In this document: positions 35,443 through 46,140 of the stretch, piece after piece
Numbering within the stretch: the first letter of the stretch is position 1
How the letters are laid out: every line of letters starts with the position of its first letter
Source: Siphonodentalium dalli
Taxonomy: Eukaryota > Mollusca > Scaphopoda > Gadilida > Siphonodentaliidae
Length of the DNA stretch: 64,000 bases
Reading direction: 5' to 3'
NCBI GenBank assembly: GCA_032622095.1
Contig: CP136061.1
Coordinates: 196,028,935-196,092,934 of the forward strand
Notes under the pieces: generated by a model
Database searches by the model: none
Seen by the model: the letters and a program-made list of their open reading frames with translations, nothing else
Told to the model about the DNA's origin: nothing
Position numbers and translations under genes: made by a program

Positions 35443-36441
35443 GGTACAGGACGTTTCGTACCGTGGTCGTTTCGTACTTGGTCGTTTCGTACCATCTGGT
35501 CGTTTCGTACCATATTGTTTGGTCGTTTCGTACCGCATTCTTTGGTCGTTTCGTACCATGTAGAAAATCAATTGGTCGTTTCATACCGTGTGTTGGAAAT
35601 GTGGAAAACACGGTATTTTATATATATATTTATATTTATGTATGTATAATTATTCATGTTTTGGAATGCGGCGAAAGATATTATGAGATTTGCTTGCATC
35701 GAATGTGAATAACAATCACGCTGACAATAGTATTCATCTGATTGACTGCGGGAAAGATCTTATGAGATGTTTTTACAACAAGTGTTAATACTAATCACGC
35801 TGTATAAACAAGAGGTGAGCTCTTATTACTGATTACCACTAATTACCACCTGGCTTCTTGATCACACCTTTTCGTGAGTTGTTTTTGTTGGAATCCTATA
35901 AGTAACATGAGATCCCCCATCATTTCATCATTCATCTCACAATCATGTCTGACGACAGACATGACAGTAAAGTTGGTTGGTGAAAACAAAAATAAAAGGT
36001 ACCAAAGACTCCAGTATCGGGAGAACCAGGCGCAACTATTCTGCTTGTGGAGTAACTACGAAAACGGCAGCATCTCCACCAGTGGTCTGTTGAAGGCATG
36101 TTCAAAACTGTTTGCGCCAACAGTTGCTGTCCTTGCTGTCGAGCCTGCTGATTGTTAATCAAATAACAAATATCATGTCCCATATTATTGTGTAAAATAA
36201 TGTTGTTAATGTTAATATGTTATTGTTATTTTAAAATAAAGTATGAAATTAATACTGTTTTTCCCCATTCCCAACATGGAACAACACACGGTACGAAACG
36301 ACCAATTGATTTTCTACATGGTACGAAACGACCAATTGATTTTCTACATGGTACGAAACGACCAAACAATGCGGTACGAAACGACCAAAAAATATGGTAC
36401 GAAACGTCCAGGTACGAAACGACCATGGTACGAAACGTCTG
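35443..36441. mobile_element. Foldback-like element B (cassettes 2 and 3)
   Basis: Cassette 2 (35443-35590, minus) and cassette 3 (36288-36441, plus) are inverted copies sharing not only GGTACGAAACGACC units but their spacers (CAATTGATTTTCTACAT, AATGCGGTACG). Complementarity continues inward through CCGTGTGTTG...TGG. The ~640-bp core has a 94-codon frame (35874-36158) with no recognised domain. Minisatellite arms around a small core again fit a foldback element. Confidence 0.75.
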
Positions 36442-36562
36442 GAAGCCGTTCAGTTTGGTATAGCATGAATACTCATTAAATGCATGATGAAGACTCTTAA
36501 AGCTAGGCTCAGTTTTCCATAGACCCTGCTTGATGTTCAGACTCAGAGCCCCACAAATGTTT

Positions 36563-36724
36563 GTGATATAGCATGATGGTTCACTTAAGACCCACCCCTG
36601 TGCTCTACCACAATGGCGCCCAAACGTGGGGTTCGAACCCACGACCCCGAGATTAAGAGTCGCATGCTCTTAATTGGTAACATGTTGTGGGTGTGGTCTT
36701 AAGTGGACCATCATGCTATATCAC
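36563..36724. mobile_element. 162-bp palindrome with a tRNA-Lys-derived core
   Basis: Arms GTGATATAGCATGATGGTTC (36563) and the complement ending at 36724 pair, including CTTAAGACC. Between them, on the minus strand, lies most of a tRNA-Lys(CTT) sequence. Confidence 0.7.
36614..36671 (-). pseudogene. Truncated tRNA-Lys(CTT)-like sequence
   Basis: The minus strand reads AGAGCATGCGACTCTTAATC (anticodon CTT in its loop), then a perfect T arm (GTGGGTTCGAACCCCAC) and an acceptor 3' half GTTTGGGCG followed by CCA. The acceptor 5' half and most of the D arm are missing, and the anticodon stem has one mismatch. Not a functional tRNA. Confidence 0.7.
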
Positions 36725-36729
36725 ATTAT

Positions 36730-37333
36730 AATCTATATGTGACGTTAATATGACACAATAATAGGCCTACTATTTGATGGACGCTTTCACCAGTTCACTT
36801 CCGGGTTTGACAATTTCATAACTACATGAACGTTACTGTAAAAAAAAGTCTGTATATCTCTAGCATTCTGTCAGTGAACAAAAAGTATCAATATGTTTTT
36901 AAATACTTACATACGAAAACAAATTATTATGTTATAATAGGCCTACTGAAATTCGGTGCCGCTGACACAAATATCTAAACCACACACTCAACAACAGTTA
37001 CTGAAAGTAAACTACTGCGAAATAAGGCTTGATTTGTCCAATTCATGACCTTGACCCTCAAATCGGGAAAACCATTTTAATACATGTACATCCGGTTGTT
37101 TAGTTCGCCATGAAATAACAATGTTTATGTTTGGGTGGAACTTTTGATCTAATTAATGGAATAAAGGAACATTGTAGACTAGCAAAGAGGTTAGTCGGTG
37201 ATAACGTTTTAATAACGATCTAATGTGTTATTATATTATGGTTCTGAACTTCTGTATTTCTGACATTTTGATCAGTCTTGACGTTATTTTTGTTTTTATT
37301 TTTTTTATACAATAAAAAACGATACTGTACATA
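36730..37333. other. Intergenic, no gene seen
   Basis: AT-rich sequence upstream of the LINE; no supported feature. Confidence 0.5.
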
Positions 37334-38071
37334 GGCGCCCAAACGTGGGGTTCATGGGAACGGGGAGTCGGACTTTCTACTGCTACTGAAGTTTTCGAGT
37401 GTTTTAGTGTTTAAAACTGTTATTTCATCGATTTCAAGGCGGGAACTGGAGGATTTGTGCGGATTCATTGTTCGCGTCTATTCTATCGCTTTATTTCGGA
37501 AATTTGATGACTTATACTGTTATATTCACTAAAACGAACTTTGAATCGTATGACAGTAATTCCGTTTCAACGGTTTTCGTCTTTTCTCATTCCGGGAAAT
37601 TGCTAATTCGATTTCCGGATTTTGTGATTATTTATAGAAGACAGACGAACAATCACCCCCGATTTATCACAAGTTGTCTGACAAACTGTTTTTAAGAGCA
37701 TATTACTGATCAATTTCTGGTATATCCACTTTCTGAGACCTCACTCCTCAGTCATTCTTACTGCTACTCACAAGACTAACCCTACTAACAGTGATAGGAA
37801 AAGTAGCTAGTTTTGAACATTTTATAAACAATAATATAATTCAAGAATCAAGGTCTTTCTACGCGAATATTTCCACCTGGTCAGGTGTCTGATCATGCTC
37901 TGTTGATTTTGAATTTATTCGCGTTAAATGTGATCGCTTTTCACCGGTGATATGCTAGTAAGTGTCAAAGATTAATGAGGTGAAATTACAATAACATTTT
38001 GATGTACATTTGAGCGAGTGGTGCAGTTTTCCTTTTTAGTCATCAACTTTCAAGTTCAACCACCCAGTAAA

Positions 38072-40414
38072 ATGGCTGAGTGCAGCGAGTTACTGTATGA
38101 GAGGAGGAGCAGTCGACTGCAGGTGAAGTTTCAAAATGTTAATGGTGGGAAGAAGTCTTATAAGCTGAATGATAAAAAATCTATCAAGAAGAGTAAAACT
38201 GCGGAAAGTAGAGAAGAAATAGACCACACAGTGAAAGCCGGGAACCATATATATACATTAAACAAGAAGGCATTTGAGTTATATACAGCTACAGCTTTAC
38301 AGTACTATGAAGATATAAAAGCAGATGAAGCCGGGGTATATAAGATCAAGAGTGAAGTACGAACAGATTTGACTGAAGTAAAAAACCCGGAACACAAATT
38401 GCAGATATTCAACAGGACAGGACAGGACAGGTCAGGATGTCTCCGATACACGATAATGTTTTACCTAACACAATACAAATTTATGGTTAATGGAAAGCAT
38501 GCAGACCTATTTGTTGAGGACCACAACCAAATACTCTTGAAAATTAACACGAGCAAGCGATATATGCGGTTGAAAGAGATAACAAAACAACTGATCACCG
38601 ACAGCTTCAATCAAATTTCATCGCAGTGTTGTGCTAAGTCTAGTACTGATATGATGCTACAGATAGACCACCCTCTACACCCAAAACCAGTCACTTCATC
38701 CGAATCTTCTCTGGACGATTCCATCACCGAAGTCAAGAAGCGGATGCGAAAATCTCTGGATGACTCCATCACCGAAGTTAAGAAGCTGATACAAATATCT
38801 CATTTGAATGACCAAATGGCACACCCTGCAAGTGAAGATCTTAATTTCTCAGGGAACACTAGTGAGTGCACAATCGACGAGTGCCCAATCTGCAAGAAGG
38901 ATCTGGTGGGCAAAACCATAGAATGTTGTAAATGCCTATCTTGGTACCATATTGAATGCCAGCATCTCAGCGATGATGAATACGAAGTGTATGCTATCAC
39001 CGACATAGACTTAGACTTTACATGTGCAAGCTGTAAACTTATACAAACAGACTCCTTAGAACTTGAGGAAGACACTCATTTAGATATCGAACCACTCATG
39101 CAGCAAGATAATGCTGTTGACGACGATCCAGTAACCAATGGTGCAACAATTAACAAAATAATTGCACAACATGTCCATCAAACAGTAAATACTACCGTTG
39201 AAAACTCTCAGAACGGAAGTCAGACAGTCACCTCCAATGTCAACGAAGAAGAGGTTCCTGCGGGCGCTCAGACTCATATAAAGCGTGTTGCAAATAAGAA
39301 GCCATCGAAAATAGAGTTCAAGGCTGAGGAGGCTGCAAAACAAATCACAGCCTGTAGGGCAGAAATAATAAGACTGGAAGACCTCAACACGGAAAAGGAT
39401 AAAACTATTGCTACACTTAAAATCAAAGTAGCTGCAGCTATGATACCCGAAACATTGAAGAGCATTGGACAAGAAGCTGTGTACGTACAACCAAGCTTGA
39501 ACATGGATCTACTACTCACCAAAATAGAGCAGCTGTCGACCGAGATGAAGCTACTGCAGTTGGAACAGAGGAGTTGTAAACTTATTATCGAACAAAACAA
39601 ATACGATAATGCTAGTCGTCATCAGAAAGATTTCCATTCCTTTCCTTCACCACATACGTGTACAAAAACTCCAGGTCCTGTGTATCGCCCAGAAGAAATG
39701 AACTACAATGATCATGCAACATCCAACTACAATGCTATGACTAGATTGCAGAATCAACGAGGGCCTTATGACTACCAAAATATTTCACATACCCAACCCG
39801 AAACGGAGGAAAATGGCTCCTATCAACATCAGCATCATTTTTTAGGGCATGGCCGAGCCTCAACCAACACCTCCATACCGAATCAATCCTATCACAAACC
39901 GGCAACCCAGAAGAGTCCCTTCAAGGATTGGAACAACATAAATGCTTCAACGCGTATCCAAAAGAAGATAAAAGCGACAAGGAAACACAAGCCCAACTTA
40001 CCACCGAGGCTGAGAAACGAATGTATAGCAAACCCAAACATACAGTATGGAAGGGAAGTGGATCTCCAGGGGCCGCCATTAAATCAGCAGCAAAACTCCA
40101 TGAAACAAACACCTCAGGAAAATTTACCCGAGAGGAGGAAATACCCCAGGAAATATCAAAGCACGATAACAACCGATCAGTCTATCCAAGTGACATGCCA
40201 CAGTCAATATCCACGCCGACGGACAATACACACAGACAATCCCCAAACGACACATCCCAACCTCCACCATCAAAACTCACAGTCAAATCACAATGTACAC
40301 CATCAAGCCCAATACCAATCAACGAACAGTCCACCGAGGAATGTGTCAAAACAGTCTCAACCACCTTGGCGTCAATCAATGTGCAGAACATCAGAGGAAA
40401 TCATGTATATGTAA
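38072..40414 (+). CDS. LINE ORF1 protein with PHD finger
   Basis: The ATG at 38072 (GTAAAATGGCT, strong Kozak) gives 780 residues; the open frame reaches further upstream only with non-ATG codons. Basic N-terminus. Residues near 212-240 contain a tandem repeat (SLDDSITEVKK twice). Residues about 270-325 form a PHD-type finger, CPICKKDLVGKTIECCKC then WYHIEC and FTCASC. A coiled coil follows (about 425-460 and 475-510). The C-terminal third is Gln/Asn/His/Pro-rich and low in complexity. ORF1 proteins of this kind bind element RNA and help form the RNP; the PHD finger could bind histone tails and guide targeting, which is inference. The last ~390 bases overlap ORF2 in another frame. Confidence 0.85.
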   Translation: MAECSELLYERRSSRLQVKFQNVNGGKKSYKLNDKKSIKKSKTAESREEIDHTVKAGNHIYTLNKKAFELYTATALQYYEDIKADEAGVYKIKSEVRTDLTEVKNPEHKLQIFNRTGQDRSGCLRYTIMFYLTQYKFMVNGKHADLFVEDHNQILLKINTSKRYMRLKEITKQLITDSFNQISSQCCAKSSTDMMLQIDHPLHPKPVTSSESSLDDSITEVKKRMRKSLDDSITEVKKLIQISHLNDQMAHPASEDLNFSGNTSECTIDECPICKKDLVGKTIECCKCLSWYHIECQHLSDDEYEVYAITDIDLDFTCASCKLIQTDSLELEEDTHLDIEPLMQQDNAVDDDPVTNGATINKIIAQHVHQTVNTTVENSQNGSQTVTSNVNEEEVPAGAQTHIKRVANKKPSKIEFKAEEAAKQITACRAEIIRLEDLNTEKDKTIATLKIKVAAAMIPETLKSIGQEAVYVQPSLNMDLLLTKIEQLSTEMKLLQLEQRSCKLIIEQNKYDNASRHQKDFHSFPSPHTCTKTPGPVYRPEEMNYNDHATSNYNAMTRLQNQRGPYDYQNISHTQPETEENGSYQHQHHFLGHGRASTNTSIPNQSYHKPATQKSPFKDWNNINASTRIQKKIKATRKHKPNLPPRLRNECIANPNIQYGREVDLQGPPLNQQQNSMKQTPQENLPERRKYPRKYQSTITTDQSIQVTCHSQYPRRRTIHTDNPQTTHPNLHHQNSQSNHNVHHQAQYQSTNSPPRNVSKQSQPPWRQSMCRTSEEIMYM

Positions 40415-43400
40415 ATCAAATGCTACATAAATATGACATCCTACTACTACAAGAACATTGGATGTTCAAATTTGAAGAAGAAGAAATAAATAAAATTATC
40501 GGAAACAATCACAATCACTTCTCAAGATACGTAGATGAGGATGACCCGATCAACCACAAGGAGAGAATCAGAGGATATGGTGGTGTCTCTATCATATGGA
40601 AGAAGAGTTTAGACACACTTGTCAAGAAGCTTCCTGACGGCAATAAAAGCATCTGCGCTATACGACTGGATACCAACCCATGGCCAGTCTGTATTATCAA
40701 CTGCTACCTACCCAGTCGAGGAAATAACTCTAACAAATCAATCTATGTTGGCTGTCTAGATGCTGTCCGTGAGATCGTCTTAAAATATCAGGACTCTCAT
40801 CTAATCATCGTCGCAGGCGACCTTAACGGCTCACTTCACCGGGAGCCTCCCAATGAGAACGATTCTGCTCTAAGGAACCTGAAATTAGATGTCAAGTTGA
40901 TTCTACCTCAAGATTACCCAACTACTCCAACATTCTATCATCACGATGGCAAGAATTCATCCCTCATCGACTATTTCCTGCTGTCATGTAACTTATGCAA
41001 AGACTTCCTCATCAATATCGTCAACATGGGCAGAGAAGCGTGCAACACATCAGATCATTCATTAATATCTGCTACTATTCATACTTGTACGAAAATGTCA
41101 ACAACAAGGAACTTGCAGAATGGAGTAGATAAGCCACCAACACAAGCAGCAACAAAGAAACCGTCCTGGGCAAAATGCGACAAAGCGGGCTACCTAGCAT
41201 CTGTGGAAGAATTAATATCCATATCAGGATTAGATAATGAACCAGCCGCATACACACACGACATAAATCAAAAGGTGATTCAACTGAGTCATGTCCTACA
41301 TACAGCCGCTGACAACAATATTCCTAGACAACCCAAACCATCAAAAAATCTTTCAAACAGGGCAAGGCACTGGAGCGCGGAGATTAAGGAAGCATGCAAT
41401 AAGGCTAAAATGGCCTTCTACAAATGGAAGACGCAAGGAAGAGTCGGAGGAATGGAATACGATACTATGAAAGCCGCTAAAAAAATGTTTCGACAGCTCC
41501 AAAGACAACAAGAAGCACAAAAAAGGGTTGCTTACTATGAGGAGATTATGACAACATCAGAGATGGATAGTAAAGCCTTCTTCAAACTGGTCAGGAAGCA
41601 GAGAGTGAATTCAACAACATCTACCCAACAGCTAGTCGTCAATAATCAACTACTTGAAGATGAGGAGGATATACTTAACGGTTGGACCGACCATTTCAGC
41701 AATCTTGCCACCCCAGAGGAAAATTCTGCCTTCAGTAAGGAATTTGATGAGACAGTTAAAATGGAGCAGCTGGTAATCCAATCCATAGTTGAAGCCGAAG
41801 CTGAAGATACCTCACTGTCGCCAGTAGTCGACCCCTCTGAAGTTGATAGGGCTATACGTAGACTGTCTAATGGAAAAGCTGCTGATTACCTTGGATTGAC
41901 AGCCGAGCATCTCAAACTCGGGGGTTGGAGTATTACATGTGCAGTCACGGACATCATTAACGACATAGTGGCTCTCAAATCTGTTCCTGAAATCCTGAAG
42001 GATGGACTCTTAACACCAATACTCAAGAAAGAAAAGGATAAGAAGCTGCCAGGAAATTACAGGGGAATTACAGTAACACCAGTAATAAGTAAAATTCTAG
42101 AGGACATCATTTACAAACGAATATGCAACACCCTGAACAACTCACAAAATCAACTACAATCTGGCTTCACGGAAAACAGCTCGCCAGCCCATGCAGCTCT
42201 AATAGTTTCCAAGGTAATAAATGAATCCAAAGAGATGAAAAAGCCCATTGCTCTGGTGACGCTGGACGCTGCCAAAGCCTTCGACAAAGTGAGCCATCAC
42301 CATCTTATGAGGAAACTATTTCACAGCGGGGTGAGAGGTACCATGTGGATCCTCATCAACATGCTACAAACTCAAGCATGCACGCGGATCAAATGGAATG
42401 GACTACTTGGCGACACATTCAACACTGGTCAAGGTATTCGACAAGGGGCTAAACTCTCACCAGCACTATATAAAAGATATAACAACGATCTCATCAATAC
42501 TCTGGAGTCAAATAGGATCGGAGCTTCCATTGGCAGTATCTACCTTGGTGCTCCTGTAGTAGCCGATGACATAGCAATACTAGCGACAAACCCGGAGGAT
42601 TTACAACTCTCACTCGACACAGTACACAATATCTCCTCTAAAGATAGAGTGACGATCAACCCTACGAAAAGCGACATTGTTATCTTCAATGCATCCAAAA
42701 AGAGAATGAATGAGCACGATGAATGGATGATGGGAGAAGATACAATCAGAGAGACAAACAGAACGGTACATCTGGGGTTGACCCGCTCTAATCAAAAGAG
42801 TGATATGATAGACCAACGGATCCAGAAAGGTAGAAGATCTCTGTATGCTATCCTGGGAGCAGGCCTACATGGGAAGAATGGAATTAACCCATACCTATCA
42901 TACAGGCTGTATACCTTGTTTGGTAGACCACGGATTACTTACGGGCTGGAAGTGATGACACTACTTGAAGGAGAGCAGCAAGCTCTGAAGAAATACGAAA
43001 TGGGTCTTATCAAGGATTTGCAAAATTTACCATCCAGATGTCCGAACGTTGCAGCCTATATGCTTGTGGGTACCCTCCCGATCACGGCCAGTATAGAAAA
43101 GAATGCCTTAACACTGTTCCATAGAGTGGCTATGCGAGTTAACTCACCCGAGCATAAACTTGCCAACAGACAGCTTGCTGTTAAGGACATCGGTGACAGA
43201 AGCTGGTTTTCATACATAAGAAGAGTGCTGGCTAAATACCAACTCCCATCCGCCTTCGACATTATTAAGAATCCTCTGGACAAGGCAACTTGGAAAAGAC
43301 AGATGGACTCAGCTGTCGATAGCTATTTCAACACATTATGGACCGAGGAGATGCAAAGTAAACCTTCGTTGAGATTTTTAAGTCTACAAAGTCACCCGAC

Positions 43401-43860
43401 AGCTGAGAGTCATACACTATGGAAGAGCGTACCAGCAAATGAAAGGGAAGTGAAGAAGGCGATGGTGAAAGCAAAACTAGTCACGGGAACATACATACTT
43501 CAAGCAAATAGACACCAATTCAACCAGTTTGAAGTCTCTCCAACCTGTCTGCTATGTAAGGAAAAGCCAGAAAATCGTGAGCACTTTCTTCTTGAGTGCT
43601 CAGCTAGTGAAGAAGTTCGAAGTAATCACATTAAGGCGATGAAGAATCTACTTTCCAATGGTTGCTGTCCAGATGTTGCAGAGGAGATTAGTTGTTCTGA
43701 ACAGTTAATGCTGCACTGCTTACTCGACTGTACCCATATTAGAATTTCCAACCTAATCGGTAATAACTGGGACCTGGTTCAAAAGATCGAACATATCAGT
43801 CGAGCAATGATTTTCGAGCTGCATAATTTCCGAGCAGCTACCATTAGCAAACAGACGTAA
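40021..43860 (+). CDS. LINE ORF2: APE-type endonuclease and reverse transcriptase
   Basis: The first ATG in the open frame is 40021, giving 1,279 residues; how it is started is uncertain because it overlaps ORF1. Endonuclease: NIRGN, LLQEHW, AGDLNG and TSDHS (about residues 120-350) are the metal-binding and catalytic motifs of APE-type enzymes. RT: SNGKAADYLGLTAEHLK, GNYRGITVTP, VTLDAAKAFDKV, GQGIRQGAKLSP and the catalytic VADDIAIL (about residue 848). C-terminal CX2C...HX4C motif CLLCKEKPENREHFLLEC (about residue 1175), typical of the clade. No RNase H domain is seen. VADD in place of FADD is a known kind of variation, so activity is plausible. The frame is fully open. Confidence 0.9.
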   Translation: MYSKPKHTVWKGSGSPGAAIKSAAKLHETNTSGKFTREEEIPQEISKHDNNRSVYPSDMPQSISTPTDNTHRQSPNDTSQPPPSKLTVKSQCTPSSPIPINEQSTEECVKTVSTTLASINVQNIRGNHVYVNQMLHKYDILLLQEHWMFKFEEEEINKIIGNNHNHFSRYVDEDDPINHKERIRGYGGVSIIWKKSLDTLVKKLPDGNKSICAIRLDTNPWPVCIINCYLPSRGNNSNKSIYVGCLDAVREIVLKYQDSHLIIVAGDLNGSLHREPPNENDSALRNLKLDVKLILPQDYPTTPTFYHHDGKNSSLIDYFLLSCNLCKDFLINIVNMGREACNTSDHSLISATIHTCTKMSTTRNLQNGVDKPPTQAATKKPSWAKCDKAGYLASVEELISISGLDNEPAAYTHDINQKVIQLSHVLHTAADNNIPRQPKPSKNLSNRARHWSAEIKEACNKAKMAFYKWKTQGRVGGMEYDTMKAAKKMFRQLQRQQEAQKRVAYYEEIMTTSEMDSKAFFKLVRKQRVNSTTSTQQLVVNNQLLEDEEDILNGWTDHFSNLATPEENSAFSKEFDETVKMEQLVIQSIVEAEAEDTSLSPVVDPSEVDRAIRRLSNGKAADYLGLTAEHLKLGGWSITCAVTDIINDIVALKSVPEILKDGLLTPILKKEKDKKLPGNYRGITVTPVISKILEDIIYKRICNTLNNSQNQLQSGFTENSSPAHAALIVSKVINESKEMKKPIALVTLDAAKAFDKVSHHHLMRKLFHSGVRGTMWILINMLQTQACTRIKWNGLLGDTFNTGQGIRQGAKLSPALYKRYNNDLINTLESNRIGASIGSIYLGAPVVADDIAILATNPEDLQLSLDTVHNISSKDRVTINPTKSDIVIFNASKKRMNEHDEWMMGEDTIRETNRTVHLGLTRSNQKSDMIDQRIQKGRRSLYAILGAGLHGKNGINPYLSYRLYTLFGRPRITYGLEVMTLLEGEQQALKKYEMGLIKDLQNLPSRCPNVAAYMLVGTLPITASIEKNALTLFHRVAMRVNSPEHKLANRQLAVKDIGDRSWFSYIRRVLAKYQLPSAFDIIKNPLDKATWKRQMDSAVDSYFNTLWTEEMQSKPSLRFLSLQSHPTAESHTLWKSVPANEREVKKAMVKAKLVTGTYILQANRHQFNQFEVSPTCLLCKEKPENREHFLLECSASEEVRSNHIKAMKNLLSNGCCPDVAEEISCSEQLMLHCLLDCTHIRISNLIGNNWDLVQKIEHISRAMIFELHNFRAATISKQT

Positions 43861-44369
43861 GGTGACAACCAAGGCAATCAAAATCTAATCATGGACTCAA
43901 GTCAAATTTCATTGTTTGATTTATTTGAAGATTATACTAACTACTAGCACTAACGACTACAAATCATTAACTCTCTGAAATAGTGCATAATCTATGCTCG
44001 ATACTAACCTCTATCAATCTAATATAATAGTGGTATATAGTATACATGTATGTGCGGTAATACTTGCGGAACTCTCTCCTGCTATTCTTGGAAAATTCTT
44101 CCTACATTCCTTCTGACTATCTACTGCTGCTGGAAACTAATCCTCTTACCAGAAACTGATCAGCAGTCGATATTGTGTACCTGTTTAATACAGGGTTCTC
44201 CGAAGACAACGGAGGAAATTACAACCAACCAACCAACCAACCAACCAATAGCAGTCAGTCAGTGTGTCAACTGTGTGTGAGTGTGACTCAGTCAGGTCAG
44301 CAAATCAGGCACAATCTGTATGAATCCTTGTTAGCCACCCTATGTACAGTATCGTTTCTAGACCTTTTG

Positions 44370-44671
44370 CAGGTCAGGGATAACCCAAAATCGATGTACT
44401 AAACCTCGATTTGTGTAAAAAACCTCGTTGGAGGTTCTTCGAGATCATGTGGCCCCTGGTCTAAATACTCATCCATGATATAAGGGGAAACACTCTAAAC
44501 CAAATATGATACTAATGCCAGTAATGGAAGTAGTAATATAGAGTGGAGTATTTCATCTTACACTATGGTAGTGAGTCTGTGTAACTGATCACATGATCTC
44601 GAAGAACCTTGATCGAGGTTTTTAATACAAATCGAGGTTTAGTACATCAATTTTGGGTTCTCCCTGACCTG
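44370..44671. mobile_element. ~300-bp palindromic MITE
   Basis: The left arm CAGGTCAGGGATAACCCAAA, ATCGATGTACTAAACCTCGA (44370-44450) is complementary to 44585-44671. The central ~130 bp is unpaired. It lies between the LINE tail and cassette 4. Confidence 0.75.
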
Positions 44672-44675
44672 TTTT

Positions 44676-44796
44676 GTACCTTGGTTCGTACATCAACGTT
44701 TCGTACCCTTTTGTCGATTCGTACCAATGATTTGGTTGTTTCGTACCAATGATCCAATCACCACTATGTTTTGGTCATTTCGTACCAGTAGAAAAA
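44676..44796 (-). repeat. GGTACGAAACGACC cassette 4
   Basis: A reverse-orientation cassette with units TCGTACC and spacers CCAATGATT, ending TAGAAAAAAT, the complement of the start of cassette 1. Cassettes 1 and 4 are each other's closest match and enclose 11.6 kb. Confidence 0.8.
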
Positions 44797-45219
44797 ATGG
44801 GAACGGGACTACCCGCCCCTGAGTCAACCAACCCTTCAGCTGTTTTCCGAGCGGGTCGTCCCGATAAACATGGGCGGGTTGTCCCGAAATTGCTAATAGT
44901 AATAGGAATTATGTTCTTTTATGTTCTTTGATGATATAATTTTTAAGTTTTTGACCAATAAAACATGTGTTTATTCATTAATTATGTCAATGTGTGGACT
45001 GGAGTAAAGAATGACACTATGTTTTGACAACTTAACTCACCTATAAGGTAAGGACTAATTAAAAGGGTATAGATATTACTAGTACCGGTAATGTCATAAA
45101 TCTCTACTTCGGATCATATTACACCAGTACAAAACCTGGGAACTTTTTGAAGTTTTGACAGGGAACCTTATAAAGTCGGAAAAATAACCCGGGGAATATA
45201 CCGTTTTCTTAGTTATTAT

Positions 45220-46140
45220 CTATTCCTTAATAATGTACCTCGTTGTATGTGAAGGTCCCAACTCAAAATTTCATGCTTTTCCATGATACAAGGAATCTAA
45301 TTGTGTGATTTAAAGACGCCATAATGGTGCTGTTTGTGTGAGACGGGGTATAGGGGCAGGGAGCAAATTACTTTTGAAATTTTGATTAGCAAATAACCTC
45401 CCATTGACATGATTAGATCGCATTGTTCTAAAATCATATCAAATTCATACCAAATTGCATAGCTATTATCCAAATTTGGGTAGCAAATTGCGATGCGATA
45501 TCAGTTAATTTGCTCCCTGTATATGGGTGGGTGGGCAATAAATTTGATAAAACATTGTTTAGTCGCCGATTAGCACCGAACTTTTAAATAATCATCTCTA
45601 TGATATCAGGAGTCTAATTGTGTGGTTTAAAGATGTCAAAAGTGGGGCCATTCGAATCAGGAGTGCACAGAGGGTGAGAGAGACACACAAATTGATAAAC
45701 ACTATGTTTAGCACCGATTTCCACCAGATTGATACATATTCTTCTCCGTGATAGGAGGAATCTAATCGTGTGGTTTTAAATAGGCCAAATTGGTGCCATT
45801 TGTGGGCCCTAAATTTGATACGAATTTGTACCGGTATACTCGCCAATTTTCACTAATTTTAAATATATTCATCTCATGTCATGAGTCTAAGTGTGTGTTA
45901 TAATGGTCAAAAGTGGCGCTGCTTGAGTCCGAAATAGGGACGTGAGGTTCACCAAAGCTGATAAAAATACGTTTAGTGCCAATTACCATCTAATTCATAC
46001 ACGTTCTTCTCAAATGATATGAGGAATCAAATTGTGCGTGTTAAAACCACCACATTTGGTGCCTAGATATATTTGCAAATATCTGTCTGTCTGTATGTGT
46101 TCTATATATAACTTCACAGGGTACAATCGAGATGGCACCA
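45220..46140. repeat. Degenerate ~140-bp tandem array, left part
   Basis: Units near 45285, 45600, 45745, 45870 and 46015 carry ATGATATGAGGAATCTAATT, GTGTGGTTTAAA, then GGTGCC..TTTG and CGATTTCCACCAAATT. The same units resume at 50440-50680 beyond the foldback element. Between 44797 and 45220 nothing is recognised. Confidence 0.6.

Larger units (their letters stand above)
37334..44249 (+). mobile_element. Full-length CR1-like non-LTR retrotransposon
   Basis: A ~740-base 5' UTR, ORF1 with a PHD finger, an overlapping ORF2 with endonuclease and RT, a ~360-base 3' UTR and a CCAA microsatellite tail (44223-44248) make a complete LINE. PHD fingers in ORF1 are established for some CR1-like elements. 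The 5' end is placed at the GGCGCCCAAACGTGGGG segment by inference only. Both ORFs are open, so the copy may be young. Confidence 0.85.

Noticed and set aside
35874-36158. 94-codon frame in the core of foldback element B as a transposase
   Set aside because: Too short, no catalytic motif or recognisable domain.
36614-36671. Functional tRNA-Lys gene
   Set aside because: The 5' acceptor strand and D arm are missing and the anticodon stem has a mismatch.
37334-37353. Primer binding site of an LTR retrotransposon
   Set aside because: No LTR, gag or pol of an LTR element follows; the next genes are LINE ORFs.
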